Assembly: GCA_023078555.1 (NCBI GenBank)
Contig: CM041199.1
Span: forward strand, 3,344,513-3,408,512
Reading direction: 5' to 3'
Source of the DNA: Ulva prolifera
Lineage: Eukaryota > Chlorophyta > Ulvophyceae > Ulvales > Ulvaceae
Length of the DNA stretch: 64,000 nucleotides
This document shows, piece after piece, positions 1 to 11,884 of this stretch. The position numbers and the translations under genes are program-made. The notes below the pieces were generated by a model that made no database searches, was not told the DNA's origin, and saw only the letters and a list, made by a program, of their open reading frames with translations. Positions within the stretch are counted from its first letter, which is position 1. Every line of letters starts with the position of its first letter.

Positions 1-89
1 AATTTTTTATTTGTGCTCGAAGCAGCATGGCTTTCCTTCAGCCAACCTGGCCGCGGCTACGCTTCTACGCACACATCGAGGACTAGCAC

Positions 90-153
90 CTGTCACCACG
101 TTCACGCTGTACAGCAGTGCTGCAGCTGCGATGGGCATAAGCAATGGCTGCAT
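90..153 (-). CDS. Gene A0, signal-peptide exon only (rest off left edge)
   Basis: First coding exon of a CBM1-PAN family gene whose other exons would lie left of the window. It starts at ATG (151-153), encodes MQPLLMPIAAAALLYSVNVV plus T, and ends with G before a GT donor at 88-89, so the next exon is entered in phase 1 exactly as in the complete genes. The exon is nearly identical to that of gene A1, 6.16 kb to the right. An in-frame upstream ATG (six residues earlier) could also be used; the shorter start is chosen because it matches the other family members. A TATA-like box lies about 260 bp upstream. Identity rests on similarity to the intact paralogues; the rest of the gene cannot be seen. 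Confidence 0.65.
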
Positions 154-404
154 GGCTTGCTGTACTGGCATCCTTACCTGCACGTGGTACATTGAGTCAA
201 CCCGTGCGCTTGGTTTGTGGGTCCTAGATTGCATGCAGGTGCCCCGAGCCTGGAGGGATATGCAGCAAGGCGGTGGCCATGGCCGTGGCCCTGAATACGC
301 GAACTCCTTACCTTTGACGTATTCTCCTGGACCTCGTCTTCGTCCACCAGTGTTGGTGTCAACGTGCAAGCGCGGAGTACCGTCGATGGTGTGATCTCAT
401 GCGG

Positions 405-420
405 TACTGCCATATACAGC
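405..420 (-). promoter_or_regulatory. TATA-like box of gene A0
   Basis: Minus-strand TATATG-type sequence (plus strand catata at 411-416), about 260 bp upstream of the A0 start codon. The plus-strand flank gagtaccgtcgatggtgtga (at about 374-393) recurs at the same place in A1 and, partly, in A8 and in the U repeats. Confidence 0.4.
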
Positions 421-2465
421 CTGAAGTCTCCGACCAAGAAATCGCCATGATGGCAAGCTACGCCAGGGCTCGCACAACGAAGCTCTGGTACCGGTTATGC
501 GAATTGCTATGCTGTTCGTGATACCTAGGCTTGCGCCCTCGTTCCTTCGTGCGGCATCTGCTCTTTGTGTGCAGTGCTCCGTAGGCTATATGGCGCCGAA
601 TTGCTAGACCTCAGAATATTGCTTAGTGGTTTCAGCTCTTTTGCTCTTTATGTCCGTCTTGCTTTTCTCCTGATGTCGCCCGTGCGTGCACAGGTCACAC
701 CATGCGCGGTAAGTTCGCTTTCAAAGACTGCGCGAATGCTGCATAAGGCGGCTGGACGAACATGTGCAGCATATATGCATTCTCGCTGCTGGGCTAACGT
801 GTGCTCGTTGTTCAGGAGCAGCAGTGGGCCGATCGGCAAGGCTGCGTGGCGTTGTTACTCGACCGCAGCCAGTGAGATGCACGTGGATACACAACCCGGC
901 AATTCGCTTTCGGCGTGCTGCTCATTGGAGTGCTGGTGCGACATTATAAGCAGCTCCTGCCCGGGCTGCTACCTTCTGACATATCTTCGAGTCACGAACA
1001 CCCAGATGTCCAGTCCCGCAAGCAACACGAACACGCCCCGGTGTGGAAGGCCCCCAGCAGTGTGATTTTGCAGACCGGAATGCTCCTTGCACATGTGGTG
1101 TACTCCCTTAGACTCGGAATCTCATGATCGGGAGAGCAGTACGGAGCTGCCGCGCTACACCTGCCATGGACTGTTGGGGAGCTTGTTGTTGTGGACGCGG
1201 CCTGCCAGGACAACGTCTGGACACACCCACGTTACGCATATTGCAGCACCGCTGACCTGTGCGCACCTGTAGCTTTGGCGGACTCGTTGTACGCCGTGTG
1301 GCGCAGCACTGCCTCGGGTGAGCCACATCCAGATGTGAACCTGCTGCCTCAGCTGTTCTCTGACCTGGCTCGAGTCTCAAGAAGTCGCAATCTTGCTCCA
1401 AAACAATGCGGAGTGTAGCCTGACAGCGAACGCTTGTTGCTGAGATGCAGCTGTCAGAAGTTGGCTCCCAGAGAGTTCACTACACCTGCCTGCAACAGAG
1501 TCACCATCAGATCGGCCATGAAGCACATGTAGCACCCGCAGTCCATGGACTGCAGCCAAACGTAGTCATTTTCGGGATGCATGCATGCCATGCACGAAAA
1601 CAGGCCATGCCCAGAGGTTCACATAACAGACTTCTGTTGCGAATGCACAAGAGTGCACCTGATCCTTCCCTGGCAATTACATCCTATTGTTGAATATGTC
1701 TTCGCATTTGTACTGATGCAACCAAACAACGTTCATGCATGCAACAGGTCTGCGTCCACCTGAAGCTGTGTCTCTCCCATGTTTCATGGACAACTGCCTC
1801 TGCTGAACAACGATGCATTCATACAAGCCGATGCCGTGATGAAGAACTTCCTCTGCCCACAAACACTATTGTCCTTTACACCTTCCTACTGCAAAACCTC
1901 CCTGCCTAGCATGCACTTAAACCCACACAACAACAAATCTCGCAGAAACCGGACACAGCAGGGACTCCAGGGGAGCTACTATGGGTGCTGTGCAGGCCAA
2001 GTCTCTCATTTCACCAGAGACTTGCTCGCCTGCCACACCACATCAGCCTGTGGCATTGTCGCGAACGCTAGATCAACACCACAACACCGACCGCATCTGC
2101 CGTATGCACACCCACACGGCAGAGGCAGCAGTGTGTTGGGTTTGGCCCTGTCGTACGGCGGCGGGCGTTGTGTTGCTGGTGGTTGTGATGTTGTGTGTCG
2201 GCCGTGGGGTTTGTGCGTGCGCGTGTGTGGGTTTGGGTTTGTGGGTGTGTGGGTCTGTGCGTGTGTGTGCTGGTGTGTGGGTGTGTGCTTGGCGGTGTGC
2301 GGATCTGTGTCGCTTGCTACGCCGGTGATGGGTGAGGTGTTCGTGGGTGTCTTGGTGTTTGCTTCATCTGCTTGCTCCTTTCGCGGTGCTGCCCGACTTG
2401 CTGCCTTTGTCCTTGTAACACACCCACACGGCTATACCGTGTGTGTGCAGAGGGCCGTAGCGTAG
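421..2465. other. Spacer upstream of A0 (no gene seen)
   Basis: About 2 kb of intergenic DNA. Its first 1.2 kb is clearly related to the spacer upstream of A1 (landmarks at about 495, 625, 785, 1110 and 1480 correspond to about 6665, 6790, 6950, 7260 and 7590). No open frame here is conserved between the two copies. A GT-rich tract occupies about 2170-2330. Confidence 0.6.
2170..2330. repeat. GT-rich low-complexity tract
   Basis: Irregular run of gtgtgtg, gggtttg and tgtgcgtg units on the plus strand. It explains the valine/cysteine/glycine-rich open frames predicted there. Confidence 0.75.
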
Positions 2466-2473
2466 GAGCAGCG

Positions 2474-2720
2474 GTACAGGCAGGCCTCGATGCCTGTGCC
2501 CCCGCGGGACTTCATGATCAGCAAGGAGGCCATCGCGGTAGTTGCGCGTGCCGGGGCCGTGGGGATTGAGCAGCGTGACGCCGCAAAGCGCCGGCTCCGA
2601 GGGAGTCTATTGCAAAGCCGATGCAGCCACCGTGGCAGGCGCGATTCGACCGAGGAGGCCTGCGTCGATGGCGGCCGTGATGGTGTCATCCGCGGGGCTG
2701 CCAAAACCAGCGACCTCGAG
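2474..2720 (-). pseudogene. Decayed B-type terminal exon (first copy)
   Basis: Minus-strand sequence matches the last exon of B genes: the ending IEACL, the NYRSDLL-like region, and the RLHRLCD/GGCIGF region are visible but in shifted frames. The normal stop TAG is changed to TAC, indels break the frame, and the 5' part with the CDPATREV start and the TGCAG acceptor is missing. No matching exons 1-4 lie upstream; the next exons to the right belong to gene A1. It is the remnant of a dead B gene. Confidence 0.7.
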
Positions 2721-3952
2721 GTGGCACTCGTGCCTGTGTCGGTGCATTGGCAAGTGGCTGTCTCTACCTCGGGCCTGATAGGTAGCATGCGTCTGGGGCG
2801 GTGCTTTTGGAGCGCAGGCTGCCTTGATGCGCCACACATGTGTGTGGCCAGGTGCTGCAGCGGTGAAATGGCTGCCAAGGAATGCCACTGAAGAACCACA
2901 TCACTGGCAATGAACTGTTACTGCCAGTGAACCATCTCGTCCCGGAATCAAGCGCTGCAGCTGCATGTAACGAACACTGGACATGCGTGAGTGGTGCCAG
3001 GGGTGTCACAAATGTACAGGCAAAGACGCAGGTGGGCGGCTGCTTCCCCCGCGGCAGGCACGTGGTCCAGCCAAGCAGCCCTGGATTGGGTTGTCTCGAG
3101 ACATACCTTCTTACATGCACAGTGCACATTGCATGCGCACACGCTCTGGCATGCTCCGGTGGCCACCATGACATGGGGCCACTGAGCATGGCCGGCAGCT
3201 GCATACCGTAGTAAATGTAAAGAACCCTCCAGAGGCACCATGCCAGAAGGCACCACCATGTACAGAAGGCTCAGTTGAACCAGCCAGCCCTACGGCAATG
3301 CACAGCCCGCACGCCCATATCTGCTGCATGTGGAGCACAGCATGTGGCATGTCTACAAGTGACCCAGTGAGGAGGTGCTCAGCCCGAACAGTGTTGCCAA
3401 GATGTGTGGCGTTTCGTCGGGGTGCAAACTGCAAATTGCAAATCTCACATGCGGTCGACTGTCGCGATCACAGGGATTCCACTTCCATGCTTGGTAGGCA
3501 ACATTTAAAACGGACTGGAAACGTACATGATCACATGCACATGCATACAACTAGGCATGCTCCGGTGGCCACCACTATATGGGGCAGCACCTGCATCAGG
3601 CAAAGAAGCCTACACATCATGGACTCTGCTACAGCATGCACCTACAGTCTGCCAGGAGCCCGCCACACCACCACACCCAGCCCAGCATGACAGATCACCT
3701 GCGGCCTCGCAGTAGCGTTCTCCCGCTGCCTAGGCCCTCGGCCTACTGTGGCACCACTGCCTCGTCTCAAAGGGGCTGAGTTGGATGCTCCATGCTATAT
3801 CATGCATGGCGCACAAGTAGGACGATATGAGGGCTTGGCGACCACGATCAGAGTGTCAGGCAAGCCGTACAAACTACTTCAGATGTCCCCCAGCGTCCTC
3901 CAGCCCTACGATATAAAGTGCACATGAGCCACACTCCACTGCGGAAGCCCAG
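2721..3952. other. 3' flank of gene A1 (no gene seen)
   Basis: Intergenic DNA related to 8340-9232 (3' flank of A2): the two share a long stretch beginning near 2930 and 8570 and a gcatgctccggtggccacc motif that recurs at about 3150 and 3556. No conserved open frame. Confidence 0.55.
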
Positions 3953-6315
3953 CTACGTGCACTCCTCGATGTTGTAGACCTTCGGGTTGACGCCCTCAAA
4001 GTCGACAGTGAACCGGCCTGGGGGGTACAGCAGTGTGACCTTTGTGTTTTCGCGGCCGGGGGGAGGCGCCTCAATGGCAAAGCCGATGCAGCGGCCGGGG
4101 TCGCCGTTGTTGAGGCGGCAGGCGTTGATGCCGGCCGTGATTGCGTACTCCGGCGCTGCGAGGAAGAAGCTGCTGGCCTCAAAGTTGCGATCCTGCTGGT
4201 GGGGGCCGCCGTCTGCCGCCATGATGGAGTTCACCTGGCGCACCTCCCGAGTCGCCGGGTCACACACTGCATGCTGGCACGCCCTGTCAGCGAATTTGAA
4301 GGCATGGGACCAGCAGTCGGCTGTGCACATGCCTCCCCGAGGCGCACACGGCACGCTGACATGCACATGCATATGCGACATATGACGCCGCGGTGACAGT
4401 AGACTGTGCGCGAGAAAGGTGTGGCTGGGATGCCTTTCATGCGGAACAGTTCTGCTCTCAGGCCGGAGGTGCTGGGACTGATACACCAAACCATTGGCAG
4501 ATTCACATTGCAGCGTTTGAGAACGACCACAAAGGTCGGATCGCAATGCAAGTGGAGTTGTTCAACATTCTTAGAAGTCTGGAGGTGCACGACAATCGCG
4601 GAGTAGTAGCATCAGGAGGTGTCAGGTCGCATGAGCGGAGGCTCAAGCGGCACAACGCTGATGTCTTCCTTCTTACCTATTGTGTGCATATTGATGTGGG
4701 TATAGGCAAGTAAAGTAAATCTAAATTTACTGAGCCGTATCCTGAACAGGACATTGTCAACTCCAAATTAACAGGACCACGTGTGCCGTGTACAGAGAGG
4801 ATCGCACTACTCCTGGCGACATGTGTTTTGGGCATGCCTCCCCAAAACACATGTCAGAGCTCTGCATGAGGCGATGATGGCGCAGACATGCTCCGGTGGA
4901 GATGGGGGGCGGCAGGGGGGAGGGGCGCACATGGCTCGGGGAGGAAGCACTTTGTGAGAAACACCTCCGCATCAAAGAACGGCTGCAGGTTTCCCTCAGT
5001 GGTGAACAGGTTCTTGCCAAACAGGGTACAGCTGCACAGACACCGGTTTTATGCTCATGGGAATAGTGTGAACAGGGCTGTACTCACATGCACCCATGTC
5101 TGACATCCAGGAGCCCTGAAGCTGAAGAGGGCAGGGCCGCACTCGCCGTCGACTGACTCATTGAACACAAAGCAGTCATCGTTGGTCTGGCATGCTCCGA
5201 GGCAGTTGGTGTCCAGTTGGTAATCGAGTTCATCAGCGTAGAAAAATTCGAGTTCAATTCCTCTATTTATATTAGACGCTGTGAAAGTCCTGGCAGCTGA
5301 CAGCCCACCAAGTCGCAGGTTGATCACTGTTGGATCACACTCCGATGGCTCTGCATGTCGTTGCAGACCCATCAGAAATAATGTATCGCGCAAAGCCATA
5401 GCTAAAGGCTCCATAGCGAGCGTGAATGGCCAGGGAGAGGTCGCAGTGGGACTGTCCAGTATCATTTGGCGTCAGCAGTGGCGCACAATGAGCTGCATAC
5501 AACTTGGTCAAGTATGGTCAAAAAAAGTGTAGCACACAGAGCTCCCTGTTCTACCTTTACTTTGAGCCCTGTGGCGCGTGTCACGGCACATATTACTGTA
5601 TGTCTTACTGTATCTCTAGGCAGGACTGTGCACCAACATTGAGGGCAGCACATAGCTGTTGTCCTCGACAATACGATTGACAAGCAAGCATGGATTTTCG
5701 TGGGCAAAGCTTACACAAAACGAATAATTCAAGATGACAAAGCTTTCATCGTTCGATTCAGACCTGTACAAGTGAGGATGGCTCCGCTGGGCCACGACGC
5801 AGGGACATCCTGAGATTTGGGCCGACATTGGCTGAAGGAGGACGTTTTCTCGACACATTGGTCGCCTTCGCTGCAGCAAGGCCTTATCGTTCCAGATGCA
5901 ATCCCTTCGCCTGCGCACTTCTTCCACCTCTCGACGCACTGCCCATTGCAGGTCAAGCCTTGACCTGCACATATGTGGACGTTGAGGTAAACGTATGCAA
6001 GCAAGGTGTCAATGTTCGCATCAGCATGATTGATAGCCAGTCGCGTGCGCGTATTCGATGAAAATGGGCAATTGTGCGCTCGTCCGCTCAGTCGAGATAC
6101 TAGGCATCTAAAATGTGCACCGCTGCCTTAGTGGCAAACTCTGCAACGCGACGTTTTTGCATTCATGTTCGTAGCAGCATGGCTTTTACTCCAGCCAACC
6201 TGACCGCGGCTACGCTTCTACGCACACATCGCGGTTGTAAAGGACGAGCACCTGTCACCACGTTCACGCTGTACAGCAGTGCTGCAGCTGCGATGGGCAT
6301 AAGCAATGGCTGCAT
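3953..6315 (-). CDS. Gene A1: secreted CBM1-PAN-PAN protein, 295 aa
   Basis: Five exons: 6252-6315, 5764-5964, 5143-5350, 4931-5031, 3953-4266 (888 nt, in frame, stop at 3953-3955). Residues 1-21 form a hydrophobic signal peptide starting MQPLLMPIAAAALL. Residues 23-88 are a CBM1-like module: W35, WKKCAGEG, C51-C52, C58, then FSQC at 65-68. Residues 90-191 form a PAN/Apple-like domain (CDP start, CLGACQTNDDCF, then DC-TLFGKNLF) divided by an intron. Residues 193-295 form a second one, starting CDPATREV and containing INACRLNN and RCIGF. All 18 mature cysteines are paired in number by module (8, 6, 4). Junction phases are 1, 1, 2, 1. Acceptors are TGCAG; donors are of GTGCG, GTGCT or GTCTG type. 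CBM1 and PAN modules suggest secreted glycan or cellulose binding; ligand unknown. The splice model is inferred from eight agreeing paralogues. Confidence 0.85.
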
Positions 6316-6573
6316 GGCTTGCTGCACTGACTTCTTTGCCTACACGTGGTACGGTCGAATCAACTCATTCGTTTGGTTCATGGGTCCTAACATACATACA
6401 GGTCCCCTTGGCCTCGAAGACATGCAGCGAGGCGGTGACCATGGCCGTGGCCCTGATTATATGCACTCTTTACCTTTGATGTAATCTTTCGGACCTCGTC
6501 TTTGTCTTCCAGTGTTGGTGTCAATGTGCAAGCGCGGAGTACCGTCGATGGTGTGATATCTCATGAGGTACTG

Positions 6574-6588
6574 TTATAATATATATGG
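6574..6588 (-). promoter_or_regulatory. TATA-like box of gene A1
   Basis: Plus-strand ttataatatatatgg, about 265 bp upstream of the A1 ATG. Same position as in A0, within an almost identical flank. Confidence 0.45.
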
Positions 6589-6589
6589 C

Positions 6590-8005
6590 CTGAAGTCTCC
6601 AAAAAGAAATGCCATATATTCTAGCTACTCTAAGGCTCGCATCACGAAGCTCTGGTAGCAGCCATGCGAATTGCTCTGCTGTTCGCCATGCTCAGGCTTG
6701 CGCCCTCGTTCCTTCGCGCGGCAGCTGCTCTTGTGTGCACAGCTCCGTGCTTTATACAGCGTGAAGCGCCAGACCTCAGAATGTTTCTCATTGGTTTCAG
6801 CTCTTCTGATCTTGAGCTCCGTGTTGCTTTTCTCCTGGTGTCGCCAGCGAGAGCACAGGTCACATTATGCGCGGTGATTTTGCTTTCGAAGTATGCCCGC
6901 ATGCTTCATGAGGCGGGCTGTGACCATCATACGGCATGACTACATACTCGCTGCTGGGCTGACCTGTGCTCGCCATTGACAAGCAGCAGTGGACCGGTCG
7001 GCAAGGCTCGACCGGGTGGCGGTGTTACTCGACCGCAACCAGTGAGATGAACGTGAATACACAACCAGGCAGTTCACTGCTCATCTTGTTGGCGCATCTT
7101 GTAGCAGTTCCTACCCGGCGCTAATCCTTCTGAGACACCTTCGAGTTACGAAAACCCGGATGTCCAGTCACGCCACACGATCACGCAGCAATTTGGAGGG
7201 CCCCCAGCACTGCCACTGCAACTTCAGACCTGTGTGCTTGGTGCACAAGTATTCTAGTCCGTGAGACTCGGAATCTCAGGATTTGGAGAGCAGTGCGCAG
7301 ATGCCGCGCTACACCTGCCATGGACTCTTGGGAGCTTGAGAATGTGCCTGCCAGGACTACGTCTAAACACAGCCTCACAGTACGCAAATTGTAACACCTC
7401 TACACTTTGGCTTTTGTGGGGTCGTTGTACACCGTGTGGCGCAGCACTTCCTCGGGTGAGCCACATCCAGATGTGAACCTGCTCCAGCTGTTCCCTGATG
7501 TGGCTTGCGTTGTAAGTAACCGCAAAGCTTGCTCCAAAACAGTGCGGAGTGTAGTCTTACAGCGAAAGCTGATTGCTGAGATGCACCCGCAAGAAGTTTG
7601 CTCCCAGAGAGTTCACTACACCTGCCTGCGACAGAGTCACCATCAGATCGGCCAGGAAGCAGGTGTAGCACCCACACCCCAGGCAAAGGTAGTCTTTATC
7701 GGGATGTTTGCATGCCATGCACGACAAGAGGCCACACTTAACGACTCACATAACAGACTTCTGTTGTGAATGCACCACATATTTCTCGCAAAAACCGGAT
7801 GCGGCAGGGACTTCAGGGGAGCTCGTGTGTCTCCTGAGTAGACCAAGGCTGTACATTCACCAGAGACTTGCTCGCCTGCCACACCAAATGTGGCATTGGC
7901 ACAAAGTATACCTCTAGATCAACACCACTACACCCACCGCATCTGTCCTAGGCACACCCACACGGCTTTGCCGTGTGTGTGCAGAGGCCGGTAGCGTAGG
8001 AGCAG
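6590..8005. other. Spacer upstream of A1 (no gene seen)
   Basis: Intergenic DNA closely related to 421-2465. A 91-residue open frame on the plus strand (from 6664) begins MRIALLFAM and looks like a signal peptide, but the copy at about 495 does not keep the frame. I see no supported gene. Confidence 0.5.
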
Positions 8006-8007
8006 CG

Positions 8008-8061
8008 GTACAGGCAGGCCTCGATGCTGTACCCCTGCGGGACCTCAGCAAGGAGGTTCTC

Positions 8062-8159
<98 letters not shown>

Positions 8160-8330
8160 AGTTGCTGGTGCGGGGGCCGCGCGGGTACAGAAGTGTTGAC
8201 GACGCCAAACGCCGGCTCTATCGCAAAGCCGATGCGGCGCCCGAGGCAGGCGCGGTCCCCGAGGCGGCCCGCATTGATGGCGGCAGTGAGGCTGTCGATA
8301 GACAGTCGCGGGGCTGACTGATAGCGCATT
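8008..8330 (-). pseudogene. Decayed B-type terminal exon with TC microsatellite
   Basis: Second dead B terminal exon. The 3' end (IEACL, with TAG changed to TAC as in the copy at 2474) and the RACLGRRIGFAIEPAF and LTAAINAGRLG regions are recognisable on the minus strand. The frame is interrupted by a TC microsatellite at about 8062-8156. The 5' end and acceptor are lost. It sits at the same place relative to the spacer as the first copy, so both derive from one dead exon duplicated with the spacer. Confidence 0.75.
8062..8156. repeat. (TC)n microsatellite
   Basis: About 95 bp of uninterrupted TC dinucleotides inside the dead exon. It creates a spurious arginine-glutamate repeat frame on the minus strand. 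Confidence 0.97.
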
Positions 8331-9232
8331 GTGGAGGTGACGTCGCTCGTGCCTGTGTTGGTGCGTTGGCAGTGGCTGTTTCTACCTTGGGCTCAGCGGC
8401 CAGCAAGCGTCTGGGATAGGGCTCTTGGCGCGCAGTTGGCAGTCTACTGCCTTCATACACCACACATGTATGTAACCAGGGTGCTACAGCAGCCAAGGAA
8501 TGCCAATCAACACTCACATCACCTGTAGAACTCTCACATGATCGGCAATGAATTGCCACTTACGGCAATGAAGAGTGTCGTCCCGGAATCAAGCGCTGCA
8601 GCTGCGAGTCACGAACAATGGACATGCGCAAGTGGTGCCAGGTGTGTCACAAGTGCACAGGCAAAGACGCAGGTGGACGGGGGTCGGCGGCTGCTTCCGC
8701 CCGCAGTCACGTGGCCCGGCCGGGCAGCCTTGGGCCGTCTCGAGACATACACTCTTACATGCACAGTGCGCAGTGCACGCGCATAAGCTCAGCCATGCTC
8801 CAGTGGCCACCACCTCATGGGGCCACAGAGCATGGCCGGCAGCTGCATAGATCAGGAAACAGAGAAAGAGAAAATTCTGGCACAGCATGCATTCATGCTC
8901 TAACATGTGCCACCAGCGGCCTACCACACTGCCACACCCGCCCAGCCCAGGCCAGAGCCCTGAAGCCACACAGCTGTATGGTCCAGCTGGGCCCGCGACC
9001 CAATGTGACACCACTAAACCTCGGTACGGCAGAAATCTGACGCTGCGGCCCTACAGAGCTCCCAACACATTGTTCTAGTGCAAGTACTGTGACGTGTGGG
9101 GGCTCAACGATCACTGCACAACACAGCACAGCCTCAAGCACGCCCTGCTTTCGTCGCTGCATGTGCCCCAGGCCCATACCGCATGTTGTCATCATATCTG
9201 TGCGGACCACACCCCACTGCGGAACAGCCCAT
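8331..9232. other. 3' flank of gene A2 (no gene seen)
   Basis: Intergenic DNA related to 2721-3952 and, near its right end, to the 3' flanks of A4 (about 17000-17590) and A8 (about 50270-50829). The shared motif near cgcaacacagc...cctcaagc recurs at 9117, 17467 and 50610. It is probably 3' untranslated or 3' flanking sequence of A genes. Confidence 0.5.
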
Positions 9233-11613
9233 CTAGGGGCAGGCCTCGATGCTGTACACCTGCGGGTTGACGCCCTCGAAGTCGACAGTCAGCGGGCCCC
9301 GGGGGTACAGCAGCGTGACGGTGGTGTCCGTGCGGCCGGGGGGAGGCGCCTCGATCGCGAAGCCGATGCAGCGGCCCGGGAAGCCGTCGTTGAGGCGGCA
9401 GGCGTTGATGCCGGCGGTGATGGCGTACGAGGCATCCGTGAGGAAGAAGTTGGTGGACTCAAAGTCGCGGAACTGCTGGTGGGGGCCGCCGTCGGCGGCT
9501 TCGATGGAGTTCACCCGGCGCACCTCCCGAGTCGCCGGGTCACACACTGCATGCTGCTACGCCCTGTCAGCGAATTTGAAGGCATGGGACCAGCCATCGA
9601 TTGTGCATATGCCTCCGCGAGGCGCACACGGCACACTGACATGCACATGCATCACATGCCGCCGCGATGACAGTAGACTGTGTGCGAGAAAGCTGTGGCT
9701 GTGAATGGGGAACAGTTCCGCTCTCATGCGGGAGGCCTCGGGCTGATACACCAATCCATTGGCGGGTTCACCGTGCGGGTTTTGACCTCAAAGATCGGAT
9801 CACAAAGCAGATGCAGTCGCTCAGAATCTGCAGCAGTGTGGAGGTGCACGAGAATCATGGGAGAAGTGGTAGCATCAGGCGATGTCAGGTCGCACGAGCA
9901 CAGGCTCGAGCGGCACAACAGCGATATCTTCCGTCTTACTTCTTCTGTGCATATAGATGTGTGTCATGTAAAGTAAACTAAAAGAATTTAGTGAGCCGTA
10001 TCCTGATGAGGAAATTGACACCTCCAAATCAATGGGACCACGTGTGCCGTGTACAGGGAGGTTCGCACCACTCTTGGCACCGGCGTGCCTCCCCATAACA
10101 CATGTCAGAGCTCTGCAGGAGGCAATTCTGGCGCAGACATGCTCCCGTGGAGACGGGGGGCGGCAGGGGGGAGGGGCGCACATGGCTCGGGGAGGAAGCA
10201 CTTGGTGAGGAACACCTCCGCATCGAAGAACGGCTGCAGGTCTCCCGCCCTGGTGAACAGGTTCTTGCCAAACAGAGTACAGCTGCACGCACACCGGGGC
10301 TGTTATGCTTATGGGCATAGCGTGAACGGGGCTGTGCTCACATGCATCCATGATACGTGATGTCTGACATCCAGGAGGCCTGAAGCAGGAAAGGGCAGGG
10401 CCGCACTCGCCGTCGACTGACTCATTGAACACAAAGCAGTCCTCGTTTGCCTGGCATGCTCCGAGGCAGTTGGTATCTAATTGGTAATCAAGTTGGTCAG
10501 CGTAGAAGAAGTCCAGTTCAATGTCGTCATTATCCGCATTCCTGCCAGCTGACAGTCCACCAAGTCGCAGATTGATGACTGTTGGATCACACGCCGGGGG
10601 CTCTGCAGGTCAGTGCGGATAATTTGAATAGTGCAGTGTGCCTTGCCATGGCTAATGGCCTCCATAGCAAGCGTGAATGGCCGTTGAGGGCGCGCATTGT
10701 GATTGTACAGTACCGGACATGGAACAGCCAGCAGCAGCAGTGGCAGGTCATGACCGTGCATGAGATTCGACCGTGCACAGTTGGGACAGGTCTGGTCACA
10801 AAGATGTACCTGTGACCCCGCTACCTAGACTCCTACGACTCCTATGCTATTCATCTTATAATCTGTGCATACGTGTGCTGAAAACAAATTTGCTAGAATT
10901 GGGCGCACATGCCTAGGGCATTACACAGCTGCTGTTATACAGCTGCTGTCCCCGACAATGCCCAGAGTGCAATGAGACACTGATGATGATATTATGCGGG
11001 CGCAGCCTAAAAGCATTGTGAGGATGTCATGATGTGGACGCCTCCTGCGTTCGAAAATCACCCATGCAAGTGAGGACCGCTCCACTGGGCCACGATGCAG
11101 GGATCCTCTGACTTTTGGGTCGACACTGGCTGAATGAGGAGGTTTTCTCGACACACTGGTCATCCTCACTGCAGCAAGGCCTGATTGTTCCAGAGGCAAG
11201 TCCTTCGCCAGCGCACTTTTGCCACCTCCCGACGCATTGGCCATTGCAAGTCAAGTCCTGACCTACACATATGCAGGCGTTGATGCAGAAGAATATATGG
11301 AGGGCGGCAAAAGTTTCTTACATATATCGCTGCAAATGGAAAACTGTGCGCCAGTTTGCGCTGCCGAGAAAATTGGTCACAAGCGTGTACATCGCTGCTT
11401 TCGTCGCTGGAAATTGCTCAACGCGAGATATCGTGCCTCCAGAACAATCTCATGCATCTAAAAGTATGTTTATGTCAGCCTGTGTTCACTCAACAGATTG
11501 GCCGCGGCTATGGAGCCACGCACACAGCGCGATTGCGGAGCAGCAGCACCTATCACCACCTTCAACCTGAACAGCAGTGCTGCAGCTGCGATGGACACAA
11601 AAAGTTGCCGCAT
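9233..11613 (-). CDS. Gene A2: secreted CBM1-PAN-PAN protein, 291 aa
   Basis: Exons 11550-11613, 11062-11262, 10407-10602, 10182-10282, 9233-9546 (876 nt, in frame, stop 9233-9235). Residues 1-21 are the signal peptide (MRQLFVSIAAAALLFRL start, with a less usual charged end). Residues 23-88 are the CBM1-like module (W35, WQKCAGEG, FSQC). Residues 90-187 are PAN-like domain 1, split between two exons. Residues 189-291 are PAN-like domain 2 of the A type, ending IEACP. Compared with A1, exon 3 is four codons shorter and the following intron carries a 10-bp insertion near 10350 that does not touch the coding frame. The exon 2 donor is G-GTGATT. A dead B terminal exon lies 0.9 kb beyond its 3' end. 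Confidence 0.85.
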
Positions 11614-11874
11614 GACTAGCTGCACTGGCCTCTACCTACATATGGTCTGGTACATTGAAAAATTCCATGCGCTGGCTGTGCAGTGCCTGGAATACACACG
11701 AGTGGCAAGGGAGAAGATGCGGCAGAGGCTGTGACCATAGCCGTGGTGCCGTAGAATCTTTACCTTGACCGGATTTTGATGTGGACCTCACGTGTTTTCT
11801 CAAGTGCAATTTGCAAGCGCGGCCGATTGTTCGAGCACAGTCAATTGTGTGATCGCATGCGGCCGATGTACTCC

Positions 11875-11884
11875 CACATATAGC
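11875..11884 (-). promoter_or_regulatory. TATA-like box of gene A2
   Basis: Plus-strand cacatatagc, about 265 bp upstream of the A2 ATG, followed by the cctgaaag flank seen in A0 and A1. Confidence 0.4.

Noticed and set aside
5081..5142. Strong GTGAGT donor at 5082-5087 as the end of A1 exon 3
   Set aside because: It would leave exon 3 in phase 0, out of frame with exon 4. The donor at 5142 gives phase 2, and the equivalent site is a GTGAGC donor in B3, so the shorter exon is preferred.
6664..6939. Secreted small protein beginning MRIALLFAM
   Set aside because: The frame is not kept in the related spacer copy near 495 and has no splice partner.
8045..8329. Arg-Glu repeat protein
   Set aside because: Product of translating the TC microsatellite.
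9875..10432. 185-residue read-through frame covering A2 exons 3-4
   Set aside because: It reads through two introns and translates exon 4 out of the family frame. With the shared splice sites A2 is intact.
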